The notes beneath the pieces were generated by a model. That model searched no databases. It saw only the letters and a list, made by a program, of their open reading frames with translations, and was not told the DNA's origin. Shown in pieces: positions 15,903 through 24,147 of a stretch of DNA of 36,295 nucleotides (its first letter is position 1; each line of letters begins with the position of its first letter). The DNA is from Candidatus Jacksonbacteria bacterium RIFOXYB2_FULL_44_15 (GTDB taxonomy: Bacteria; Patescibacteriota; Patescibacteriia; UBA9629), in the NCBI GenBank assembly GCA_001818235.1, contig MHJY01000031.1, positions 1-36,295 of the forward strand, given 5' to 3'. A program made the position numbers and the translations under genes.

Positions 15903-17363
15903 ATGGGATATTCGAAGATGCTTAAAAAAATTCTTAGCTGGCAACTGCTGTCGCCGATTCTGACCACGGCAGGTTTGTTATTCAGACCTCTCCAAATAAT
16001 CTTAAAACAAGATATTTTGATTATGATTAATGAAGGCAATCGAGACACATTAGGTCTGTTTTTAGTTTATGCTCATCTTAAATATGGTTACAAGTTGAAA
16101 ATAAAAGTTCATTCGATGATGTTCTTACAACGCTTTTGGGTCTTGCTTTATCGACCAACTATTATAACAAGCATTAATATTGACTGCCCGGAAGGTATAA
16201 AAATATATGAATTTTTACACGACTTGGGTTGTTATCGATTGATGATACCAACAGAACACGCAATGTATAATACTATTCAATATCTAATCACTCAGTTCAA
16301 TATTCAGGGACTAATCGACAATATTTTGGTTGCCAATGAAAAAATGAAGGAGTTGTTTATAAACGAAAAAAAAAGTCCCGCCGATCAAATTCATGTGATT
16401 GGCTACCCTACTTTTGATTGGAGCGTACCGCCATTAAATACTTTTTTTGAACCACGAAAAACTTTTTTCCAAAAACATCGAGTGCCATTAGATCGTAAAG
16501 TGATTCTACTCGCGTCCTCTTTTTCTGTCGCTGATGCCATAGACGATAATAATAAAAAATATCAATTCGCACCAATTCCCGAGGCTGAGCTTATTAAATT
16601 AATTGAGACAACACAAAAACTCCGAAAATTAACAATTGATTGTTTTACTGAATTATTAACCAAACATCCAAATTGGCAATTATTTATTCGCAAACATCCT
16701 TTTGAAAAACCAGATCTTTACTTTCAAGCATGGGCAAATCATTGGCAAGTTTGCCAAGTTCACTACGAAGAAATTCATGACGTCTTGGCGAATTGCGACG
16801 TATTTGTTCACTGGCGATCGACCAGTTCATTACAAGCTTGGGGTTTTGGAAAACCAACAATTCTGATCAATTTTAATGAATGCCCGAATAGTTTACAGGA
16901 AAATGAACTAGAAAGCTTTCACTTAGGTAATTATCTGTGCCAACATTTAGCAGAGCTTGAGCCTATTTTAGCTACAATTCTAAACGGTCAACCGCTCCCG
17001 GCCACCCAGATTGAACATCGTAAACGTTGTCAGCAAAAATTTTTCCCCAACATGGACGGTCACGCAGCTGAAACAGCTGCTCAACTAATCCATAAATTGT
17101 TTCGACAAGAGCAGAGGAGAAAAATTAAATTCTCAACCAAACCGCTGGATACTCTGCATTTACTTCGCGGGTTTGGGCTCTGGTTTGTTTACAAAATAAA
17201 TTTTCAGCTGGCGCGACTGTTAAAATGCCAACCCAATAATTTTCGTTCCTCACTTATTAAAATAAGCTCGGCTTATGACGGTTTTGCTTTAGAATTCCAT
17301 CAACTGCGTTTAGAAAAAAAAATAAGTAAGCACCTTCGAAAAATTTATGATGCAACTAATTAA
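15903..17363 (+). CDS. Surface carbohydrate biosynthesis protein, GT-B-like transferase
   Basis: The 486-residue protein has a helical, partly hydrophobic N-terminus (LLSPILTTAGLLFRPLQIIL) and a central IHVIGYPTFDWS segment. The C-terminal half contains IRKHPFEKPDLYFQAW and VFVHWRSTSSLQAWGFGKPTILI, resembling the donor-binding half of CDP-glycerol/poly-sialyl-type GT-B enzymes. This fits the poorly characterised surface-carbohydrate-biosynthesis family seen beside NeuB genes, for which a nonulosonic acid transferase role has been suggested. If so, it could use the CMP-sugar made by the upstream block; that is inference. Alternative start at 15918 (MLKKILSW). It overlaps the next gene by 17 nt. 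Confidence 0.72.
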   Translation: MGYSKMLKKILSWQLLSPILTTAGLLFRPLQIILKQDILIMINEGNRDTLGLFLVYAHLKYGYKLKIKVHSMMFLQRFWVLLYRPTIITSINIDCPEGIKIYEFLHDLGCYRLMIPTEHAMYNTIQYLITQFNIQGLIDNILVANEKMKELFINEKKSPADQIHVIGYPTFDWSVPPLNTFFEPRKTFFQKHRVPLDRKVILLASSFSVADAIDDNNKKYQFAPIPEAELIKLIETTQKLRKLTIDCFTELLTKHPNWQLFIRKHPFEKPDLYFQAWANHWQVCQVHYEEIHDVLANCDVFVHWRSTSSLQAWGFGKPTILINFNECPNSLQENELESFHLGNYLCQHLAELEPILATILNGQPLPATQIEHRKRCQQKFFPNMDGHAAETAAQLIHKLFRQEQRRKIKFSTKPLDTLHLLRGFGLWFVYKINFQLARLLKCQPNNFRSSLIKISSAYDGFALEFHQLRLEKKISKHLRKIYDATN

Positions 17364-18042
17364 AAAACTGCTGAAACCGTTTTGGTTTGGGATAATTATC
17401 TACCATAAAGGCCTGCACGACCGCGAAAAAAAAATCGACTACCAACAACGTTTTTTTGATTTTAAAATCAAAGCGGGCGAGCAAGTTCTGGACATCGGCA
17501 GTGGTGGCGATCCTTTTGCATACGCCACGCATTTGGTTGATAAATACCCTCAAGACACCCATCACAGACATAACAAGTTAAAAACTCGCGACCTGCCGTT
17601 TACTCAAGCGGACGTGGAAAACCTCCCGTTTGCGGATAAATCATTTGATTTTGTTTACTCGGCGCACGTACTAGAGCACGTCGACAACCCAGGGCAGGCT
17701 TGCGATGAGATAATGCGTGTGGGCAAACGCGGTTACGTCGAAACACCGACGCGAACCTCTGATCTTTTATTCAATTTTATTAAAATACCAGACTTTCATC
17801 GTTGGCATATCTCGCTTGTAAATCAAACTTTAATTTTTCTAGAATACACGGCAGTGGAAAAGGTTGATACTAAACGAAATGAATTTTTATACATGGTTCA
17901 CTCTTGGATCAATAATCCCTTAAAAAAAATTTACGATCGTTCCAAAAATTTATTTAATAATATGTTTTTTTGGGAGGAGAATTTCTTTTATTATGTCTTC
18001 GACAAAAACGGCCACCTGGTCAGCACTAATAAAACCAGCTAA
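17347..18042 (+). CDS. Class I SAM-dependent methyltransferase
   Basis: The protein (231 residues) carries the SAM-binding motif VLDIGSGGDPFAYA at about 47-60 and the later motifs DVENLPFADKSFDFVYSAHVLEHVDNP typical of Methyltransf_11 proteins. The acceptor is unknown; with three other methyltransferases in the window, several positions of the glycan, or its capped end, are probably methylated. It overlaps the preceding gene by 17 nt and the following methyltransferase gene by 50 nt in a different frame. The C-terminal 60 residues (MVHSWINNPLKKIYDR onward) are beyond the core fold. Confidence 0.84.
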   Translation: MMQLIKKLLKPFWFGIIIYHKGLHDREKKIDYQQRFFDFKIKAGEQVLDIGSGGDPFAYATHLVDKYPQDTHHRHNKLKTRDLPFTQADVENLPFADKSFDFVYSAHVLEHVDNPGQACDEIMRVGKRGYVETPTRTSDLLFNFIKIPDFHRWHISLVNQTLIFLEYTAVEKVDTKRNEFLYMVHSWINNPLKKIYDRSKNLFNNMFFWEENFFYYVFDKNGHLVSTNKTS

Positions 18043-18688
18043 GATAAAACTAGCTAGATTAATTTTAGCATTGTTGCGGAGCGAAAAATCGTTTCGCCAA
18101 AAATACATTCGCCCGAAAAACATCACCCAAGCGACTAAAATTAATTTATGCTCCGGAGCAAAAAAACTAACCGGTTACTGCAACATTGACCTGGTGCCAA
18201 ACGCGGACTTAATAATTGATCTGGAAAAAAAGCTCTTGCCGTTTGCAGACGATTCCTGCGAAGTGGTTATTTGCATTTCAGCTATTAATTATTTTAGCCG
18301 TGATCGCGCCTTAGCCATAATTAAAGATGTTTTTCGCGTATTAAAACCAGGTGGCATTACTAGATTCGCCACTCAAGATTTACGTCTAATCGCGCAAAAA
18401 TATGTAGCTACTGACGAAACATTTTTTAACGCTAAGCTGCAAAGTGGTGCGGCGCGTTTCGCGGGCGAAACGTTCGGCGATAAAATGAACAGTTGGTTTT
18501 ACGGCTACGAAACAGCTGGCGGTAAACACTGCCGTTATGTCTATGACTTTGAATCGTTAAGCTTGTTATTTAAAAAAGCCGGTTTCAATATTATTGAGCA
18601 AAAAAAATACTGTGAAAGTCGCCTTCCGCAAATAGCGCTAATAGATAATCGGCCCGAGCAAATGTTTTTTTTAGAAGCCATTAAATAA
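17993..18688 (+). CDS. SAM-dependent methyltransferase-like protein
   Basis: The 231-residue protein contains INLCSGAKKLTGYCNIDLVPNADLIIDLEKK (about 50-80), the variant LNLGCGxxxxxGyvNvD of methyltransferases found in glycan clusters, and VFRVLKPGGITRFATQD. The usual EH after motif IV is replaced by INYFSRD. The first Gly of the SAM loop is replaced by Cys-Ser, still compatible with binding. The start overlaps the preceding gene by 50 nt; no shorter ATG fits before the motif. An AGGAG at 17975 lies 13 nt before the ATG, but it is coding sequence of the upstream gene and too distant to be a convincing ribosome site. Confidence 0.78.
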   Translation: MSSTKTATWSALIKPAKIKLARLILALLRSEKSFRQKYIRPKNITQATKINLCSGAKKLTGYCNIDLVPNADLIIDLEKKLLPFADDSCEVVICISAINYFSRDRALAIIKDVFRVLKPGGITRFATQDLRLIAQKYVATDETFFNAKLQSGAARFAGETFGDKMNSWFYGYETAGGKHCRYVYDFESLSLLFKKAGFNIIEQKKYCESRLPQIALIDNRPEQMFFLEAIK

Positions 18689-18690
18689 TT

Positions 18691-19872
18691 ATGCTCAAAC
18701 AAATTTACACTAGCAGCCGTCGATTAATTAACAACTTACGCTACAAAAAAATTAGCGACAATTTTGCCTCCGCTCAACACCAAATTAAACCTAATGTAAT
18801 TCATTTGTCGGCCGCAATCGACTGGCTATGCCGCGCACAAGATGCCACTCCGGATGATGGCGTTGCCGCTTTATATAATTTAGTAACCAAGCGCTGGCGC
18901 CCCTCTTATCCGGAAACAACCGGCTACATTATTTCTACCTTTTTAAAGTACGCTGCATTTAGCGACGAAATTTCATATCAAAAACGTGCAATTAAAATGG
19001 GAGATTGGGAAATTAACATTCAACTGCCAACCGGGGCTTGTCGCGGCGGACAAGTTCCCTTTGCAACACCGCGCATCTTTAACACTGGTCAAATTATTTT
19101 AGGTTGGCTTGATCTTTATCGATTGAGCGCTGAAAAGAAATATTTGCACTCCGCAATTCGCGCCGCGGACTGGCTAATTAGTCAGCAAGATTCTGATGGC
19201 AAATGGCAACAATACACTATGAACGGTGCAAAAACTTACCACGCGCGCGTCGCTTGGCCGCTTTTAAAATTAGCTAAAATAACTAATGAACGCCGCTATC
19301 AACTCGCCGCAGAAAAAAATTTAACATGGGTTCTCAAACAACAAAAACCTAATGGTTGGTTTTCGCAAACCAGCCTGGCCGAACCAGGCAAACCGTGGAC
19401 CCATTTAATCGGCTACACACTCGAGGGTTTGATCGAAAGTTACCTCTTAACTAAAGAACAAAAATTGTTAACCAGTGTTATCAAAGCAAGTAATGGTCTG
19501 CTTCGGGAGTTTGAAGCCAGATTGCACAAGCCACACAAAGTTATCAATGATTTTTTACCTGGCTCTTTTGATAAAAATTGGGAATCAAGAGACGCTTACA
19601 GTTGTTTAACGGGTAACGCTCAAATAGCTTGCGTGTGGTTTACTCTCTCTAGGCTGACACGGCAAACTAAATTTTTAATCGCTGCAAAACGTTTAAACAG
19701 CCACGTAAAATACTGCCAAATTCTTAATAATCCTGATCCTTGTATTGCTGGGGGCGTTGCCGGTTCTTTTCCAATCCACGGTCATTACTGTTCTTTTTCT
19801 ATGATCAATTGGGCAGCCAAGTTTTTTGCCGATGCCTTGATGCTCGAAGAAAAAATTGATGATATTGTATGA
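18691..19872 (+). CDS. Alpha/alpha-toroid protein of unknown function
   Basis: The 393-residue protein has repeated helical hairpins containing aromatic-rich glycine turns (TGYIISTFLKYA, TGQIILGWLDLY, WLISQQDSDGKWQ, WVLKQQKPNGWF, IGYTLEGLIESYLL, GNAQIACVWFTLSRL). This pattern marks an (alpha/alpha)6 toroid such as terpene-cyclase-like or six-hairpin glycosidase-like proteins. I do not recognise a specific enzyme. Similar proteins occur in exopolysaccharide clusters and may cut, epimerise or bind glycans. No signal peptide is apparent, so a cytoplasmic site is likely. It ends in a 4-nt ATGA overlap with the next glycosyltransferase, which suggests joint function. Confidence 0.65.
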   Translation: MLKQIYTSSRRLINNLRYKKISDNFASAQHQIKPNVIHLSAAIDWLCRAQDATPDDGVAALYNLVTKRWRPSYPETTGYIISTFLKYAAFSDEISYQKRAIKMGDWEINIQLPTGACRGGQVPFATPRIFNTGQIILGWLDLYRLSAEKKYLHSAIRAADWLISQQDSDGKWQQYTMNGAKTYHARVAWPLLKLAKITNERRYQLAAEKNLTWVLKQQKPNGWFSQTSLAEPGKPWTHLIGYTLEGLIESYLLTKEQKLLTSVIKASNGLLREFEARLHKPHKVINDFLPGSFDKNWESRDAYSCLTGNAQIACVWFTLSRLTRQTKFLIAAKRLNSHVKYCQILNNPDPCIAGGVAGSFPIHGHYCSFSMINWAAKFFADALMLEEKIDDIV

Positions 19873-20984
19873 TCAAAATTTTCCTCCTTCAACAAGTAAT
19901 CACTGATTATCGCTTACCGATCTTTAATAAATTAGGACAACTTCCCGGCTATGACTTGACGGTAATCGCGGCAAAAAATCCATACCCAATGGATAATGTT
20001 AAAATTATCGACAATCCTGAAGATTGCCGTTTTAAAGTCAGCTGGCTGTCGCAAAAAAAAATTCTTGGCCGCTTCTATTATTTTCCTGATTTGCCGCGTT
20101 ATCTGAAACAAGAGCGGCCAGATGTAATTATTGCACAAAACATGTACTATCCTGGTTTTTTATTGACGCTCACGCCTTTTTGGTTGATAAGACGTTTCAA
20201 AATAAAGACTATTTACTGGACAATCCCACAAAAACCGGCTTACACATCTTTTGAATTTTTAAAACCCTTGGCCTTGCGATTAATCAACGCGTTTTTGGTT
20301 TATGGCGAACACGGCATTCCCATTTTAAATAACTATAAAATTGGCAACGAAAAAATCTTTGTCGCTTACAATTCACCGGACACCGACTCAATTTTGCGAA
20401 TCAAAGCCGGATTGATTAGCGACAAACGAGTGCCAATGCGCAAATTAGACCGGCTAATTTTTATGGGACGCTTAATTCCGGAAAAAAAAGTTGATTTGCT
20501 GATTCAAGCTTTCGTTCAAGTAGTCAAAGCAGTCCCGACAGCTGAGCTCCTTATTGTTGGTGATGGTCAAAAAAAAAATAACTTAGTACAACTTACGGCT
20601 AAATTTGAATTAGATAAAAAAATTATATTTCTTGGTAAAATTTCTGATGATCAAGAAAAAGCCTTATTATTGCTTTCGAGCGGCGTTTTTATTTTACCCG
20701 GAATTGGCGGGCTCGCCATCAACGAAGCGATGTGTTACGATTTACCGATAATTTGCAGTGTAGCTGATGGAACGGAAAAACAATTGGTTATTAATGGCCG
20801 CAACGGCCTAATTTTTCGGCCGAATGATGTAAACGATTTAGCGGATAAAATTATTCAAATAATCAGTTCGCCCGATCTGCAGGCGAAAATGTCTAAACAA
20901 TCTGCCCAAATAATCAGTGAAAAAATAAACATAAATACCATGCTATCTGGAATCACCCAAGCGATTGATTTTGTAATGCAATAA
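19869..20984 (+). CDS. GT4-family glycosyltransferase
   Basis: A GT-B glycosyltransferase, 371 residues, probably cytoplasmic and peripheral to the membrane. The N-terminal domain begins MIKIFLLQQVITDYRLPIF, seen in several O-antigen GT4 enzymes. The C-terminal nucleotide-sugar domain has FMGRLIPEKKVDLLIQAF, LLIVGDGQKKNNL and IFLGKISDDQEKALLL. It also carries GGLAINEAMCYDLPII, in which the conserved EAM element holds a Glu of the EX7E region. Donor and acceptor cannot be predicted. Start overlaps the previous stop (ATGA). Confidence 0.86.
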   Translation: MIKIFLLQQVITDYRLPIFNKLGQLPGYDLTVIAAKNPYPMDNVKIIDNPEDCRFKVSWLSQKKILGRFYYFPDLPRYLKQERPDVIIAQNMYYPGFLLTLTPFWLIRRFKIKTIYWTIPQKPAYTSFEFLKPLALRLINAFLVYGEHGIPILNNYKIGNEKIFVAYNSPDTDSILRIKAGLISDKRVPMRKLDRLIFMGRLIPEKKVDLLIQAFVQVVKAVPTAELLIVGDGQKKNNLVQLTAKFELDKKIIFLGKISDDQEKALLLLSSGVFILPGIGGLAINEAMCYDLPIICSVADGTEKQLVINGRNGLIFRPNDVNDLADKIIQIISSPDLQAKMSKQSAQIISEKININTMLSGITQAIDFVMQ

Positions 20985-20988
20985 AACT

Positions 20989-22098
20989 ATGAAATCTAAA
21001 CTGTTAAAAATCGTAAATATCGTCGGTGCCCGGCCAAATTTAATTAAAATCGCACCTTTACTGATTGCCCAAAAAAAATATCCGACGTTGATCAAACCTT
21101 ATCTAATTCATACCGGCCAGCACTACACTTACGAAATGTCCGGGAAAATTTTTATTGACCTTGATCTTCCGCGGCCGGACTTTCATTTGAATATCGGAGC
21201 CGGTACGCCCCTCTGGCAGATCGCCCAGATAATGATAGCCGTCGAAAAAATTTTGCTGAAACTCAAACCAGACCTTTTAATTGTTGTCGGCGACGTTAAT
21301 TCCACCTTAGCCACGAGTTTAGTTGCCAGTAAATTACACATTAAAATCGCTCACGTCGAGGCTGGACTGCGCAGTTTTAACTGTCTGATGCCCGAAGAAT
21401 TAAACCGCGTTTTGACTGACCAACTAAGTGACTTTTTATTCACCACTGACGTCTATGCTGGCGACAATTTACTTAAAGAAGGAATTCCTAAAAATAAAAT
21501 ATTTCTGGTCGGTAACGTGATGATTGACACGTTGTTGAGGTATAAAAAGGCTGCTCAACGACAAAAAACGGCCGTTAAACTTGGCCTCCAAGATTATCTT
21601 CTCTTGACGTTACACCGGCCGGAAAATGTTGACAATATATGTAAAATGAAAAATATTTTGAACATTCTCGGCCGATTAACCCCGCCAATAATCTGGCCGA
21701 TTCATCCGCGAACGCAAAAAATGCTTAAAAATTTTAAGTTGACAAAAACGATTCAAAAACTTAACAATCTCCGCTTACTGCCACCACAGGGCTACCTCGA
21801 TTTTCTTAACCTCGAAATGAATGCAAAACTAGTTTTAACTGACTCTGGCGGAATCCAAGAAGAAACGACCATCTTAGGTGTACCCTGTCTAACGCTACGA
21901 GATGAAACAGAACGTCCAATCACTGTCACCGCTGGCACTAACCACATTGTTTCTCTGGACAAAACAAAAATTCATAACCTGATATCAAAATACTATGACA
22001 GTAGGAAAAAGGTTATTGCCAAACGCCCGCCTCTATGGGATGGCAAGACAGCCGATCGTATAATAAAAATAATTATTCGACAGCTAAATAACGCTTGA
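20989..22098 (+). CDS. wecB: UDP-N-acetylglucosamine 2-epimerase (non-hydrolysing)
   Basis: The enzyme interconverts UDP-GlcNAc and UDP-ManNAc. The 369-residue protein shows VGARPNLIKIAPL near the start and THTGQHYTYEM-type HTGQHYTYEMSGKIF. It also shows VVGDVNSTLATSL, HVEAGLRSF, MPEELNRVLTDQLSD, LTLHRPENVDN and TDSGGIQEETTILGVPCLTLRDETERP, all diagnostic. There is no UDP-ManNAc dehydrogenase (WecC) or ManNAc transferase recognisable in the window, so ManNAc itself, or a later product encoded elsewhere, may be used. It closes the 15-22 kb block; a 74-nt gap with a promoter-like element follows. Confidence 0.93.
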   Translation: MKSKLLKIVNIVGARPNLIKIAPLLIAQKKYPTLIKPYLIHTGQHYTYEMSGKIFIDLDLPRPDFHLNIGAGTPLWQIAQIMIAVEKILLKLKPDLLIVVGDVNSTLATSLVASKLHIKIAHVEAGLRSFNCLMPEELNRVLTDQLSDFLFTTDVYAGDNLLKEGIPKNKIFLVGNVMIDTLLRYKKAAQRQKTAVKLGLQDYLLLTLHRPENVDNICKMKNILNILGRLTPPIIWPIHPRTQKMLKNFKLTKTIQKLNNLRLLPPQGYLDFLNLEMNAKLVLTDSGGIQEETTILGVPCLTLRDETERPITVTAGTNHIVSLDKTKIHNLISKYYDSRKKVIAKRPPLWDGKTADRIIKIIIRQLNNA

Positions 22099-22140
22099 TT
22101 ATCCCCTTGCTTTATTTAGAAAAACGGCTTAAAATCAAGC
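22093..22140 (+). repeat. Inverted repeat overlapping the wecB stop
   Basis: GCTTGATT at 22093-22100 is the exact complement of AATCAAGC at 22133-22140, separated by 32 nt. The left arm includes the wecB stop codon and the right arm begins inside the promoter-like -10 box. It could act as an operator or an RNA hairpin; no T-tract follows, so a terminator is not supported. Confidence 0.35.
22107..22135 (+). promoter_or_regulatory. Candidate sigma-70-type promoter for the rfbG-rfbF-SDR-rfbH block
   Basis: A -35-like TTGCTT (22107-22112) and a -10-like TAAAAT (22130-22135; five of six consensus bases) are spaced 17 bp apart in the 74-nt gap, 37 nt before the rfbG start. The -35 matches only in TTG. 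In A/T-rich DNA such matches arise easily, so this is tentative, though it is one of the few gaps large enough for a promoter. Confidence 0.35.
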
Positions 22141-22172
22141 TTACCCTGCAGTCATTTCACCTTTGTTAATGT

Positions 22173-23300
22173 ATGAAAAATTCATTTTCGAATATCTTTA
22201 GGGGTTTACGCGTTCTCTTAACCGGTCATACCGGATTTAAGGGCTCTTGGCTGGCGATTTGGCTTCGGGAACTTGGTGCCCAAGTTACCGGCTACAGCCT
22301 CGAGCCACCAACCAACCCTAGCAATTTTGAATTGACCAATCTAAGCAAACGCTTGATCAATGTGCAAGGTGATGTAAACGATTTTCCTAAATTGCTTGAA
22401 ACATTTAAGAAGTGCAAACCCCAGCTGGTATTTCACTTAGCCGCGCAATCATTAGTCCTTAAATCCTTTCAAACGCCACAGCAAACCTTTGCCACAAATA
22501 CACAGGGTACCGTCAATGTGCTAGAGGCCATGCGTTTGATTAAATCAGTTAAAGCCGCAGTAATGGTTACTAGTGATAAGTGTTACGAAAATCAGAACTT
22601 TGTCTGGGGGTATCGAGAAAATGATTCTCTCGGCGGACATGATCCTTATAGTGCCAGCAAAAGCGCCGCAGAACTGGCGATTGCCTCTTATCGCGATTCA
22701 TTTTTCGCGCCGGAAAACTACGCGAACCATAGACTGTCTTTGTCCTCGGTTCGCGCCGGCAATGTTATCGGTGGCGGTGACTTTGCGGACACTCGACTGA
22801 TTCCTGATTGCTTTCGCGCCTTGCTCGCGCGTAAACCGATTATCCTGCGTCAACCCCAGAACATACGTCCTTGGCAACATGTACTGGAAGCGCTAAGCGG
22901 CTATCTCTGGCTAGCTGTCAAACTCTTAAAAGAAGGCCCGCATTTTGCCGAAGCATGGAATTTTGGTCCACTCGAACAAACTGGCATCAGCGCCGCTTTA
23001 GTCGCCAAAAAAACCGTCGAACTCTGGGGTGAAGGCTCCTGGAAAACAGCAAAATCATCGCCATGCAATTTGGAAAGAACTCAGCTACGATTAAATTGGG
23101 ATAAGGCTCTAAATCGACTTGATTGGCGGCCGGTGTATAACTGGGAAGAGGCTCTCGCCCAGACTGTTCAATGGTTTAAATCGTATCAAAACGAAGTTAA
23201 CAAGCATAATGAAAAAAATGATCTTTATAATCTCGACGTTCTACAAATCCGTCGATATTCACAAAAAGCTAAATCTAAAAAATTAAAATGGGCACTTTAA
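22173..23300 (+). CDS. rfbG: CDP-glucose 4,6-dehydratase
   Basis: This SDR enzyme converts CDP-glucose to CDP-4-keto-6-deoxyglucose. The 375-residue protein carries LLTGHTGFKGSWLAIWL with the glycine motif at 18-24, VFHLAAQSLV, VTSDKCYEN and GYRENDSLGGHDPYSASK, which includes the catalytic YxxxK. It also has VRAGNVIGGGDFADTRLIPD and IRPWQHVLEALSGYL, all specific for this family. It is the first gene after the promoter-like gap and is followed 15 nt later by the cytidylyltransferase that makes its substrate. The last 30 residues (after WFKSYQNEVN) are a basic tail not needed for the fold. Confidence 0.95.
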   Translation: MKNSFSNIFRGLRVLLTGHTGFKGSWLAIWLRELGAQVTGYSLEPPTNPSNFELTNLSKRLINVQGDVNDFPKLLETFKKCKPQLVFHLAAQSLVLKSFQTPQQTFATNTQGTVNVLEAMRLIKSVKAAVMVTSDKCYENQNFVWGYRENDSLGGHDPYSASKSAAELAIASYRDSFFAPENYANHRLSLSSVRAGNVIGGGDFADTRLIPDCFRALLARKPIILRQPQNIRPWQHVLEALSGYLWLAVKLLKEGPHFAEAWNFGPLEQTGISAALVAKKTVELWGEGSWKTAKSSPCNLERTQLRLNWDKALNRLDWRPVYNWEEALAQTVQWFKSYQNEVNKHNEKNDLYNLDVLQIRRYSQKAKSKKLKWAL

Positions 23301-23315
23301 CCTAGCTATTTATCT

Positions 23316-24140
23316 ATGCAGTCAAATAAAATTAAAAAAACACCACGCCCGGCAGATATTCCAGTAATAATTCTCTGTGGCGGCCGAGGTAGCCGTTTAC
23401 AAGAAGAAACCCAAATCATTCCCAAACCGTTGGTTAGAATAGGCGAAAAGCCGATTCTTTGGCATATCATGCAGATTTATTCGGCCGCTGGTTTTAACCG
23501 TTTTATTCTGCCGGTCGGTTATAAAGGGGAAAAAATTAAGGAGTATTTTTATCATTACGCCCCTTTGAACAGCGATTTTACCGTTCAATTGGGTGCACCC
23601 CAAACAAAGCGTTTGGTGGTTTTTAATCAACCGGTGCAGGAGAAGTGGAAAATTACAGCGATCGATACCGGCCTCGCGGCCATGACTGGGGCACGAATCA
23701 AAAAAATTGAAAAATACGTCAAATCGAAAATTTTTATGGTTACCTACGGCGACGGGCTGGCCAACATTAATATTAAAAATTTATTAACTTTCCATCTTAG
23801 GCACGGCAAAATCGGCACCGTTACGGGCGTACCTCCTTTATCACGATTTGGCGAGCTGGACATAAAAAATAATCAAGTAATCAGATTCGGAGAGAAACCG
23901 CCTGTTTCTAATACTTATATTAACGGAGGTTTTTTCGTTTTTAATAGCTCCTTTTTTAAATATCTGAAAACAAATGACGAATGTATTTTGGAAAGAGAAC
24001 CGCTCGAAAAGCTTGCCGCCCACGGCGAGTTAATGGCTTATAAACACAACGACTTTTGGCACTGCATGGATACTATACGCGATTTAGAATACTTAAAAGA
24101 ACAATGGGAATGCGAACACCCCGCTTGGAAAGTCTGGTAA
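23316..24140 (+). CDS. rfbF: Glucose-1-phosphate cytidylyltransferase
   Basis: The enzyme makes CDP-glucose from CTP and glucose-1-phosphate. The 274-residue protein contains VIILCGGRGSRLQEET, the nucleotidyltransferase loop, IPKPLVRIGEKPILWHIM, and family-specific segments VTYGDGLANINIKNLL, INGGFFVFNSSFFKYL and LEREPLEKLA plus the terminal FWHCMDTIRDLEYL. All are normal for RfbF. The first 15 residues (lysine- and proline-rich) extend slightly beyond the usual start. It provides substrate for RfbG upstream and begins the CDP-3,6-dideoxyhexose route. Confidence 0.95.
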   Translation: MQSNKIKKTPRPADIPVIILCGGRGSRLQEETQIIPKPLVRIGEKPILWHIMQIYSAAGFNRFILPVGYKGEKIKEYFYHYAPLNSDFTVQLGAPQTKRLVVFNQPVQEKWKITAIDTGLAAMTGARIKKIEKYVKSKIFMVTYGDGLANINIKNLLTFHLRHGKIGTVTGVPPLSRFGELDIKNNQVIRFGEKPPVSNTYINGGFFVFNSSFFKYLKTNDECILEREPLEKLAAHGELMAYKHNDFWHCMDTIRDLEYLKEQWECEHPAWKVW

Positions 24141-24147
24141 ATTACTC

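Noticed and set aside
17975-17993. AGGAG sequence before the methyltransferase start at 17993.
   Set aside because: It is 13 nt from the ATG and encodes the Trp-Glu-Glu of the upstream protein; likely chance.
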